Below are positions 10,994-20,633 of a stretch of 64,000 bases of DNA, piece by piece; the first letter of the stretch is position 1; every line of letters starts with the position of its first letter. Under the pieces are notes generated by a model. The model ran no database searches. It had not been told where the DNA came from and saw nothing but the letters and a program-made list of their open reading frames with translations. The DNA lies in contig NC_071332.1 in the NCBI RefSeq assembly GCF_010183535.1, forward strand, positions 12,648,001-12,712,000. Reading direction: 5' to 3'. Made by a program: the position numbers and the translations under genes. This stretch comes from Caenorhabditis remanei. Taxonomy: Eukaryota; Nematoda; Chromadorea; Rhabditida; Rhabditidae.

Positions 10994-13930
10994 GAGGAAA
11001 AAGTCGTAAAATGTCGGCGGTACTGTAGCTATCTCTAACCACGATCTGACCGAACATTCAGTACTAAAAACCGAATGATGACATTGCCTTTGTTGCGCAT
11101 AAAGAAAGAGAGACCAAATTGGATGTAAAGGAAATAGGAGAAATGAGAAGAAGCGAGAAGAATGAGCAGATGGTATTACGGTGACAGGAACACAACATCA
11201 TCTACAAAAAGTTCGTTGCGCAACTGAATAATTAATTTGTAGGGGTCGGTAAGCAGGGAATGCAACAGTGATTGAGGGGTGGACCCTCCCCCTCTCATCT
11301 GGTTGATGAAGAGCCTTTTGATGTATGCTCAGCGGACAGGTGAGGGCTCTTTAAGGGCACTTGTACTAATAAATGACAAACATTTACTGGGATGACGGTT
11401 TGAATGAATGAACACATAGGTGTGATTAGGTTCAAATGTATTCATGATATTCAGCTAATTGGGTGAGAAGGGTAGCAATAACGGATTGCATGATAGGTGT
11501 GGGAAAATGGGTACAGAGGGTTGAGTACGAAGAATTTTGTGCTAGAAAAAGAGTTTCGTTGAAATGGGTTTTCGATAAATGAAGAAACGACCTAGATTTG
11601 ATAAAAGTGTGATCAACTTTCGAACTTGTTGAATGAAGAGAAAATGACAGTCTGAGCAAAAATGCGATTATATTTCTGACTAGAATGAGAAAAAGGCAAG
11701 CAGACCGGCATAAGAACATTCTGCTGAAGTGAAGCAGAACATACATAAAGCTCAAACACCAACCGTAATCCGTTTGTCTATGTAGATATACTGACTGAAC
11801 GAAAGGTTAGAATGAAAACAACAAAAATTCAGGATGCTGCAAAAGGATTGAATCGACTTACGTTCTCCTCTGGCTAACAGTGGGACATGTGTTCTTACCT
11901 CGGACGAACATGGGTAAAAGATAAGATCTTCAACGACATGAAAGCCATCTGTTCATTTTTTATATCATCAGAAGTAAAGAAGAAGGAGCAGAAGGTGACA
12001 AGTAACCGAATGGGCCTTTTTCTCTCTTCTGCCTTTTAGCACCTCTTTTTATTTCAATTCTTATCGGTCCCTCTTTGATACGTGGCTAGTGGTATGATGC
12101 AGTAGTTGCACATTGTTTTATGAACAAGTGTAGGTTTAATGGGTTAACGTGAGGGTCTAGAGAAATTGAGAGCAGTTTTTTGTGATGATGGAGGGAAAAA
12201 AACGAAAAAAAATGGAGATAACGATAGATTTTGATGGACATGCTCCGTTTACCAAATGGTGAAAAATGGCAAAAATATTTGTGACTTTTTGATAGGAAAG
12301 GTTTGATTGACAGATGGAATAGGGAAATCATCATACCACTTACCATTTGTGTTGAATCGTATCAAAACTATACGAAGTTATTGGAAATTTAAATTGAAAG
12401 TTATTCTAAACAGTTGGAACAAGATTCAGAGTTTCAGTCTGATAGAAGGGAAGTAAGAATCTACAAAGATTTCAAGTATCGGAAGAACTATGAACAATGA
12501 ATCGTGTTATGAAACAATTATCTCTAACCTCTTCTAGATTCCTAGTAAAATATCTACACCAGGATGTTTGGAATCTTCCAATTCAATCGGTCAAAATCAC
12601 TTATCGCCGTCGTCTGACTGGAAGAAAAGAAAAGAGATCTAATCAGGCCGGGTGGTCTTAAACTCCAAAGTCATACTCACCTCTCCTATCAGTAAGACTC
12701 TAAAATATCAAAATCAGTATACTTATTTCAGTAACCATCAGTTACCAATACTTCCCACGGATCAACCCTGTCTTGTTCCGACCACCTGCTCATTGGATTG
12801 TAAATCATAAACATTGGAGACTCATGGTATTCAAACAAGCAAAAACATGTCACATTTTGACATGTTCATTCCATTCTTCTCACCTGTCACCCCAAGAAAA
12901 AAAAAGTTGCGTCAGAGAGCCCCCTCTGGTAGCAATAAGTATGTTACACAGGGGCTAGATGATGTCATTAGAAGGGCAAATAATTAAAGAGACAATAGAG
13001 ATTACTGTAGAAATACGATTGTTTGACTTGAATCACTAATTAGTAATAAAGTACAAATTAAATGGATTGAGAAACCAGTTTGACTTCGAAATGAGTTTCT
13101 CTTTATTGGTTTGTTAATCTGAATGGTTAACATACTGTAACAGAAGAATCCCGAAGAAGAAAATATGAAGAAAGTGATAAAAGAGGGATCCAATGATTCA
13201 TTTGACCGTGACCGGTTGCAAAATAAAACTGAGGATATTAATCCTTAACCGGAACTGTATAATATAAACGGGACAGGAGGACCTTATTGGAGGGTAAATA
13301 GAAAAAGAAGAGCGGTAATATTAGTTAAACTGAATACTTCTGGGTTAGGCGGCGACGAAGCCCATAAAATTTTTGAAATATGGTCGATGGTTAAAAAGGA
13401 ATGAAAAGAGGAAAGGAGGACTTAGGTTTCAACGTTTTTTGTCTGTTTTGGGTGGGGCCGAATATGTGTGGACACTCATCCAATAAATCAGTTATAAGAT
13501 GATTGGCACGTCACCAAAAAAGGAAGAAAGATGATGATGGAGTTGGATGGATGGATATTCAAGGTTGGCGCCAGTGTTGGCTCAAGGGTGTCTGTAGATA
13601 GCTGATGTATGTGAAAACCTAATAGGTGTGGTTTGAATTTATATTTGAACTTGGCATATTTTGTTTCTGAGCTTAAATCCACATCAATTTTCTAAGAGAC
13701 TGAGAATAAGAAGAGCAATCTAGTGTTAAAGAAGTATGTCTCTTGTCATAAAACTCTCCGGGATTCAGAAGCGAATGGGCGGAAACAGAAGGATCAGTGA
13801 GTTTTAAAACCTCATCTTCTCTACTTCTTTTTTCTCCTTCCGCCGATGAGCCCATATGTTCCAAAGTATCGTATTTCGCGCAATTCATCGCTTTCATCAT
13901 TTCATCGTCTCACCCATTTCACTCTCTTTT

Positions 13931-13940
13931 TATATAAAAA
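13931..13940 (+). promoter_or_regulatory. TATA-type core promoter, transcript unknown
   Basis: TATATAAAAA followed about 90 bp later by an ATG (14032) that opens a 38-codon ORF (MVVVTQMRHIKTQGRG to KRKKK), and then by a strong donor (GGGGAA|GTAAGTACC, 14157). This resembles a short first exon. The nearest downstream gene on this strand is clic-1, whose ATG is preceded by an acceptor at 15963-15972, so this may be an alternative 5' exon for it. That is a guess. Confidence 0.25.
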
Positions 13941-15287
13941 CCCCACCCGATGTTCGTTGTCTTCCTCTCTCCGAATCACAAACTATTCACTCAGAAAACA
14001 TATTCTCGGAGCTTCTAGCCGGGGTGGAGAAATGGTTGTTGTAACTCAAATGCGACACATAAAAACCCAAGGACGGGGGCTTTTGAGCTTTTGCCGCCAC
14101 CATCCGGTGATGGAACCGAAAATCTTGGAAAAGAGAAAAAAGAAATGAAAGGGGAAGTAAGTACCGTTTTATGGGAGGATATAAAAACATTCTAATAACA
14201 TGGGATAGTGGTTGTGAAGGAAGGGGAGAACATCAGGAGAAACGAGCAGAAGCTAAACGTAGAACGGAACTCCAGTTGGGGGTCAAGAGGAGCTGAACTC
14301 ATGGTTCGAATGCTTTGAAATTGAAGTTTTTACTGTGGGTCAAAAGTGGCCCATATACCGGATTCGGGTTCATCTGAATCTGGAATGTAAAAAAGAAATA
14401 AAGAAATAGGTAATTCTTGAATCAGTAAAGTATGAGTCACTATATATTAACCTATTTTGATTCCACAAAGAAAACTAGTCAAGTTGAGTCATCAAACCTA
14501 GTTTGAATCCTCGAAGATCCTCTTTGATCTAACTACAAAAATAACCGGGATCCGCCTCAAGAATAACTATATCCGAGACCTCGAGAAATGAGGACTTACG
14601 TTCCCAGTTCCAAAGTTTTGTATGTCCGAAAACTAATTAGTTTCTGAGAGATCTTTCCTCTCAACAGAGTATACAATCAAAAGAGATCACAGACAAATCT
14701 CAATCACATTCGAGAAGGTCGTACGCTAATTGGAAAACAAATTGAAATCATCACACTATTTTTTCTCTCGATTGAACTCCTCTTCTATTCTTTTAGTTGA
14801 AAGCCTCATTTAGATTTACGGTCTTCTCTTCGGGAGGGAATTGAGGAGACGATGATTATGAGAGTGGCGTAATACGATTAGGTAAGTGGCACTTTTGAGT
14901 ATTTATGCGCACCAAAGGATACAGAAAAGAGGCCGCTGATGGAGAGGAAGACTGAAGAAGAAGATTATTGACCTGGGAACGGAGAAATCTGAGAGGAGAA
15001 AATGAAGGAGGTAGTAGCCAATGGTTTATGACTTACTGATGTGTGAGGAATTGGATTTCAATTGATTCATAGAGGAGTTCGCCAGATGGGCGAATGGAAA
15101 GGGATTGGAGAAATGTGTGAGGGAATTCCAGAATTGGAAAGAATATCTGCAAATTTCATTTGTTCATCAGGTTTTCAGCTTGTCAGGTCAAGTCCAGGTG
15201 CGTCAATTTATTTCGGATGTGAAAAAGATATATTCTGATTTTGAATTTAAACACAGATCGCCATTTATGTTTTGGTTTTTTCATTCT

Positions 15288-15535
15288 AGTCAATTTTTAA
15301 TAGCATGCTATAGCATTCAGTTTGCTTTATTAGATTTTCAAATTGCTTTACAACTTGAAATCAAAGTTTTTTTCATACAAAGCATTAGATTTTCAAATTG
15401 CTTTACAACTTGAAATCAAAGTTTTTTGCATACAAGTAGTCAATTTTTAATAGCATAGCATTCAGTTTGCTTTATTAGATTTTCAAATTGCTTTACAACT
15501 TGAAATCAAAGTTTTTTGCATACAAAGCATTTGTA
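15288..15535. repeat. Nested local duplication
   Basis: A unit of about 90 bp beginning agtcaatttttaatagcat occurs at 15288 and again at 15438. Its second half (ttagattttcaaattgcttt and on, about 57 bp) is present three times in a row-like arrangement (about 15330, 15386, 15474). The copies are nearly identical, so the duplication is recent. It looks like slippage or tandem duplication rather than a transposon, since there are no terminal inverted repeats. Confidence 0.8.
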
Positions 15536-16002
15536 ATCCTGAAAAAATTATTTGTCATTTTTCTTTATCAATTTTATATATTTTGCTGTAATTATCAGAT
15601 GTTCTGTCAATTAATTCATTTTTCTAATTACTTTCCATCTCATTTTTCACTCGAAATCTTCGAAAACTTCATTTTCCAGTTATAACTGCAGTTAGAAAAT
15701 TGGAAGCAAACTTTCTATTTCAAACCACCGCTAAAAGGATTGGGCGCGTCGCGTGTCTGCGTCGCGGCTCCAGCTGTCCTCTCATTTATTTCGTTCTCTC
15801 TCTTCAACAACGCACCCTTTTGGAAGCTTTTCCCGTTTGACCACTTGTTTGATTTGTCATCTTTTTATTCTCTAAAGCTTGCTTTTCCCTCTTTCTCCAA
15901 TTACCCGTTTCTTCGTTGTAATTCATCGATTTTCTTACACGTATTTCTGTCGAACAATTTTACTCGTTTTCAGACTCTAAAACAAAATAAAAACTGCAAA
16001 TA

Positions 16003-17064
16003 ATGTCGGATCCAGTCGCGGATTTTTTAGCTCGCGAGCAGAATTTGTTCGCTGATTTTGATGGAGCTCCGCCAGCTGGCGCTGCAGATGTAGCTGCCGA
16101 ACCACCAGCAGCCGCTCCGGCATTGGATGACGACTTTGGAGATCTTCAAGTAGGGTTTTGAATTAATTTCTATTTTTTAATGTAAAAACGATTTTTAGAT
16201 TGCTGGCGATGAACCACCACCAGTTGTGCATCCAACAGATTCCGGAGTCGACTTGGATGGACTTATGGACGATAATGTGGCCGCTGCTCCAGTTATCGTT
16301 GAACCAGTCGTGCCAATTCTGAATGGAAATCACGGTGGACCAGCATCCGGTGGAAGCTCGAAAGGTCCATCACCAATTCTCTCAACAGTGCCCAGAATCG
16401 AAGCTGAAAAGATTCGGCTGTGGAAAGCACAACAAGAACAACTTCTTGCTCAAAAAGATGCTGCCGAAGAGAAAAAGAAGGATGAACTCCGTGCCAACGC
16501 AAAGAAAGAGCTCGAGGAGTGGTACAAGCAACGGGAGAAAACTCTTCAATTGTCGCATGATGAAAATCTGTAAGTTTTCAAAAATTTCATACAAAATTTC
16601 CACTTTCTTCGATATTTTTCTTTCTGACTTCCGTTGTGTATAGATATAAACTTCATAAAGGTTGCTGTGATCATGAGTCACATTAGTATTTCACAACCTT
16701 CCGTAGATCTCGTGAGATATGTACTTTGAAGTTAGCACCGCTTACAAAATCTCATCAGGGAAACATATCGGTTCAATTTTCGACAACATCTCCTTTGTGG
16801 TTCATTAGCGCATTTCGTAACTGAAAAAGTTTTAATTCGCCAAAAAGAGATGTATTTGTGTTTAAACTTTAAAGATATTATTTCATCAATTAACTTTGCA
16901 GAAAGAACGAAAAAGCCAATCAAGAGCTCTTCGCCAAGCAACAAGACGGTGATGCTCAATGGGAAACGGTTAACAAACTGGTCGAACAGCAAAAATCGAA
17001 GAGCGGAAGAGATCTCAGCCGTCTGAAGACGTTGCTTTCTGGTCTCAAACACGCTGGAAAATAA
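16003..17064 (+). CDS. clic-1: Clathrin light chain
   Basis: Exons 16003-16149, 16199-16569, 16902-17064 give 226 aa, which as I recall is the length of C. elegans CLIC-1. The N-terminus carries DPVADFLAREQNLFADF, close to the conserved light-chain segment that binds Hip1-type partners. Then come an acidic/proline-alanine region and a long charged helix (about residues 120-190: EAEKIRLWKAQQEQLLAQKD, ELEEWYKQREKTLQ) that packs on the clathrin heavy-chain hub, and a C-terminal QWETVNKLVEQQ segment. It acts in clathrin coats in endocytosis and Golgi sorting. A cgttttcag acceptor upstream of the ATG fits spliced-leader addition. The assignment by sequence is secure. Confidence 0.95.
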
Positions 17065-17489
17065 TTCCTTTTTTATCGCTACATAATTTTATAATCGCCG
17101 TTTCTCTTCGCATATTTGCTTCCTTTCTCTTATTTTAATTGTTAAATAATGTATTTATTATTTATGAGCAAACGAAAGTAGTCAATTCCACCTGTCCCGA
17201 TTTGGTTGTCATTCACTTTTCCTTTCCGAGCCACCATCCCCCTTTTCAAAACACTTCTTATCCATTGCACCCGATACAATTCTAATCAAACCGTCCCATT
17301 CTCGTCTCCCGATAATCCTTTCTTGTGATAAGTAAAAGATGAACTGTTTTATCAGAATTTGGTCGATTCTTGTCTCTTTTTTCAGCGTAACATAGCGTTT
17401 TCGATTTTTGCTGGGTGTTGTGTTGTGGCATGCAAATTTTTTGTGATGATTCAATTTGTTTCGCTCCACACAGCACCTGGCACTTTCAG

Positions 17490-19543
17490 ATGAGTTTCGG
17501 AGAAGATAATCCGACATTCGAAGAATTGATGGAAGTTGTACAACGACAACAAGAAGTAATTGAAATATTCGAACAACAAATGGAAGCATCTCACGGTGAG
17601 AGGTTCATCGAAAGTGCAAAGCTGCTTGCGCACTACTCGATCATTGGCGCATTTCTCGATTCATAAATTTGCAAGCCTACAATAATTGAATTTCGATTAA
17701 AAATGGAATACTCTGAGGAAATGCAAGAAAATTGACCAATTTAAGGTTCTGAGTAGCTACTAATGACTAACAAATCATAAAAAGTCAAAATTTAAAAAAT
17801 TTTGAAAAAAATTTTTTCCAAAATTTTTTTCAAATTTCTAGATTTTCAAGCAAAAATTGCTGAAAAGCAACTTCAAAACTACTTTTATGATTATTCAGTC
17901 CAAAAGAACTATGAAAAACACCGATTTCGATGAGAAATCGGTGTTTTTCGGAATTGTGATTACAGTCAGCTGTTCACAAAAAATGTATTAACTCCATTAG
18001 TTTTGAGTATTATCGAACAATTTTGTGATTAAAATGTCGACAGTGATTGGGTCTATCCATCTTGCAAACGTGAGTTTGCATCGAGACTTCATTTTCGAGA
18101 AAAATGTGAAAAACTGGCTATTTTTTCAATTTTCAGTAGTAAATGGGAAAACGGTGATAACTTTGTGCAAACTCCACCAACGCAAGTCATTTTATAATCA
18201 AAATATTCACAATTACGCCAACAACACGGATTGCAACACTAGAAAACGGAATTATTTTTTTCTGAGCTGTAATTGACGAAAAACTGAATTTTCAGTTGAA
18301 AATTTTTTTCTCTCGTTTCTCTGCGTCTCTCTCGCGCCGCCCTCTCGCCCACGTGTTGCGCAAGTGCGCTCTGCCTCGATTCGATGAACCTCTCACCGTG
18401 CATCTCGAGAGGAATGTCTGAAAATAGCCGAAGAGAGCGAGAAAAAGAGTGAAATAATCAAACTAATGGAAACATCGGAGATTTTATTGAAATCTGAAAT
18501 TGAATCATTGAGAGTATGTTTATTGAAACGAATTTGTTTTGTTTTGAATACAAACAAAATAGGTTCAACTGAAAATAAAATAAACAATTAACAGAACGAA
18601 AAAGAAGAAGCAACGGACCAGAAAGCGAAAAAGAAACGAGAAGAATCAAGAGAAGACGATGAGTTGGAAACTGTCGAAGTGTTGAGAATGAAATGTAAAG
18701 AGGTTGGTTTGGATTTGATAAAACATTAATCAATCTGAAAATAGTAGCCGAAGTTAATGGATATTCATATTTACCCTATATCTAAGAATTTCCTGACTTA
18801 ATTGTCTCGAACTGAATTATATGATGTTCCAGATGACGTACAAACTGGAAAAGCAGAAAACACAGCAAACTTCACTCGAAGTTGAAATAGAGACTCAAAA
18901 GAAGAACAACGACTTCATTCGAACTGAGATAGAAGAAGAAAGAAGAAGACATATTGAGGAGAAAAAGAGATTGACTGAAAATTTGGATTCATTGGAGAAA
19001 GAAATGTATCAAAAGTGTGAAGAACTTCAGAAAAATCTTTCAAAGTCTCAAATTCAATTGGCTGAAATCAAGACTGAATTGGAAGTAAAAGAGCATAGAG
19101 AAAAGCAATTGGAGAGGCTTTATGAAGATGTAATGACAGAGATAAATGAAACAAGAAAAGAGAAATCAGCAGTTATGGTTAGATGTTCATCGATGACGAC
19201 TGAAAATGCGGAATTGAAAGCAAAAGTTCAACAGTTGAGAGCAAGATTACCGAGGAATGATCATGATATTGAAGATATGAATAAACTATTGGGAGATCAA
19301 AGTCATTTGATTTCTGCATTGAGGGAAGAAACGAAATTACTGGCAAGAAAATTGGAAATTGACTCTAGAGATTATAGGTAAGTTTATATAAGTTGAACAG
19401 AAAAATAGTACATTTTATTCTGATTTTTATCTACAACTTTAAGCACAAATATCATTAATTCTTGCAGGCAAACCATCAAGACGTTGAAACACGACAAAAG
19501 GGAACTCGAACAAAGGATTGAAACGTTTTTACGTGTGGATTAA
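17490..19543 (+). CDS. Coiled-coil protein, 306 aa, with transposon-derived intron 1
   Basis: Exons 17490-17595, 18428-18513, 18595-18702, 18833-19377, 19468-19543, phases consistent. The start MSFGEDNPTFEELMEVV is followed by almost continuous heptad-like charged helix to the end (KLEKQKTQQTSLEVEIETQK, ERRRHIEEKKRLTENLDSLE), so it is predicted to be a long coiled coil without transmembrane or catalytic domains. Function is unknown; a structural or scaffold role is only inference. Intron 1 is occupied by an 807-bp inverted-repeat element (17593-18399). The 5' splice site (CACG|GTGAGA) lies in the element's left end. The acceptor (gaaaatag|CC) lies 21 bp past the element, in former coding sequence, and has no pyrimidine tract. 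Without the element the exon reads through in frame. The ATG directly follows a cactttcag acceptor. Confidence 0.8.
17593..18399. mobile_element. 807-bp non-autonomous DNA transposon inside an exon
   Basis: Both ends carry the same 20 bp, ACGGTGAGAGGTTCATCGAA, in inverted orientation (17593-17612 and 18380-18399). GCATCTC flanks both sides (17586-17592 and 18400-18406). If the first base C is counted in the repeat, the duplication is the 5 bp CATCT and the ends begin CACGGTG. The interior holds a perfect hairpin around 17918-17945 (ACACCGATTTC/GAAATCGGTGT) and no transposase ORF. Superfamily is uncertain. CACGGTG ends with a 5-bp duplication recall Transib, and a 7-bp duplication fits no common class well. 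Confidence 0.85.
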
Positions 19544-19958
19544 ACTACTAAACTCATTATTATTATTATTATTCAAATTTATCATCGACACGTGGAATCA
19601 TTCTATATTCTTATCAATAAATCAGTTCATCATCTTTTTGTATATCAGAACCACTGTGAGATTCAAATAATATGTTTCAGTAAGGAATTTTCAAAGGCAT
19701 TCTGATGGATTAGTTTCCGAATTTCAGATTGTCAGTGTTTTTAAATATTCTTCAACTTTTGATACTGTTTCATGTATATCTTCAATTTGAACCTATTGAG
19801 AATGAGAGTGTTAGGTGAGTTCAGAGATATTTTAATTCTCACTTTTGTCACTACTAGCGAACATTGGAATTGGCAAACGATCCTTGTCACCCGAAACATT
19901 TCCAAAGCTAGAATTTTTCGCAACTGGAAATCGAGTTAATTTTTAACAAACAATTTAG

Positions 19959-20633
19959 AAAAGATGCAGATAGGATAATATATCCAGAGAGTGTAGCCGG
20001 TGTAGATCAGCTAATTGAACACAGTCTCGAAGGTGCGATTTTGCTGACGTGGGCATGATTGGGGAATACAACTTTTTGCTTCTCCAGAACACTGTACCAA
20101 ACTGTACAATGCAGAAAACTCATATTTAGCACCAATACGACCATTTTGTATACATACATACATCAGTTTAGAGAACTCAAACATTATTTCTCTTTCTTCA
20201 CCGAAACGTGCCCGTATAGCTCAGTGGCAGAGCGTCTGTCTCGTAAACAGAAGGTCGGCGGTTCAATCCCGCCTGGGGGCATTTCCTTTTTCTCATTTTA
20301 GACTTATTTCAGTGAAACCATCAATTTTGTCTTCCTTGTTCATCTTGGAGTGTCCTCGACAATGATCTTCTTGGCATTATGGAATAGAGTGATCACCCCG
20401 AATATGATTGGATTCTCTTTGTACTCATTTGCCGGTGAGTTTATATTTTCCCTAGATTGCAATTTTGCAATTCTCTTTCAGGCTCCCTCTCCCTCTACTT
20501 CATCAGCGACCAATATCTAAAAGAAGAAGTGATTCTGAAGAACTGGTCAATTGTACTGTCAATGTGTGGATTCTGTTCTCTGACAACTTGTTGGTGGAGT
20601 GTTTATAAAGAAAAGTTTTGTAATCTGTGGTGA
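19959..20633 (+). CDS. Small multi-pass membrane protein, 5' end unresolved
   Basis: Coding exons that chain in phase: 19959-20032, 20088-20103 (16 nt), 20313-20434, 20482-20633. An upstream piece ending at the donor GTTAG|GTGAGT (19814) also fits phase but shows no ATG. The product reads KDADRIIYPESVAGVDQLIE, then two or three hydrophobic helices (INFVFLVHLG to FLALW; MIGFSLYSFAGSLSLYF; WSIVLSMCGFCSLTTCWW) and ends EKFCNLW. The spacing W-S...C-N-L-W at the end recalls, weakly and from memory, vertebrate TMEM141. A tRNA gene sits in the intron between 20103 and 20313. It could be a degraded gene, because the start is missing and the micro-exon uses a poor donor (ACT|GTACAA). Confidence 0.4.
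20210..20281 (+). tRNA. tRNA-Thr (anticodon CGT)
   Basis: A 72-nt cloverleaf without intron: D arm GCTC/GAGC, anticodon stem TCTGT/ACAGA with loop CTCGTAA (anticodon CGT, reading ACG), T arm GGCGG-TTCAATC-CCGCC, discriminator A. It is followed by TTTCCTTTTT, a Pol III terminator. The internal A and B boxes are intact. The acceptor stem GCCCGTA/TGGGGGC has one G-G mismatch and one T-G wobble, so this copy has drifted on its 5' side and may be weaker than a canonical gene. It lies in the sense orientation within an intron of the membrane-protein model. Confidence 0.92.

Larger units (their letters stand above)
7283..16002. other. 8.7-kb gene-poor interval
   Basis: No complete gene is supported here. 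It holds a possible 5' exon of the F-box gene (9787-9831), a G+C-richer segment at about 9250-9750 with ORFs on both strands, a GTCC tetranucleotide run near 9630, a coding relic (10600-10993), a TATA-type promoter (13931), and a nested duplication (15288-15535). The rest is AT-rich with purine-rich and pyrimidine-rich tracts. It could be a long regulatory region, or could carry noncoding RNAs I cannot recognise. Confidence 0.5.
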
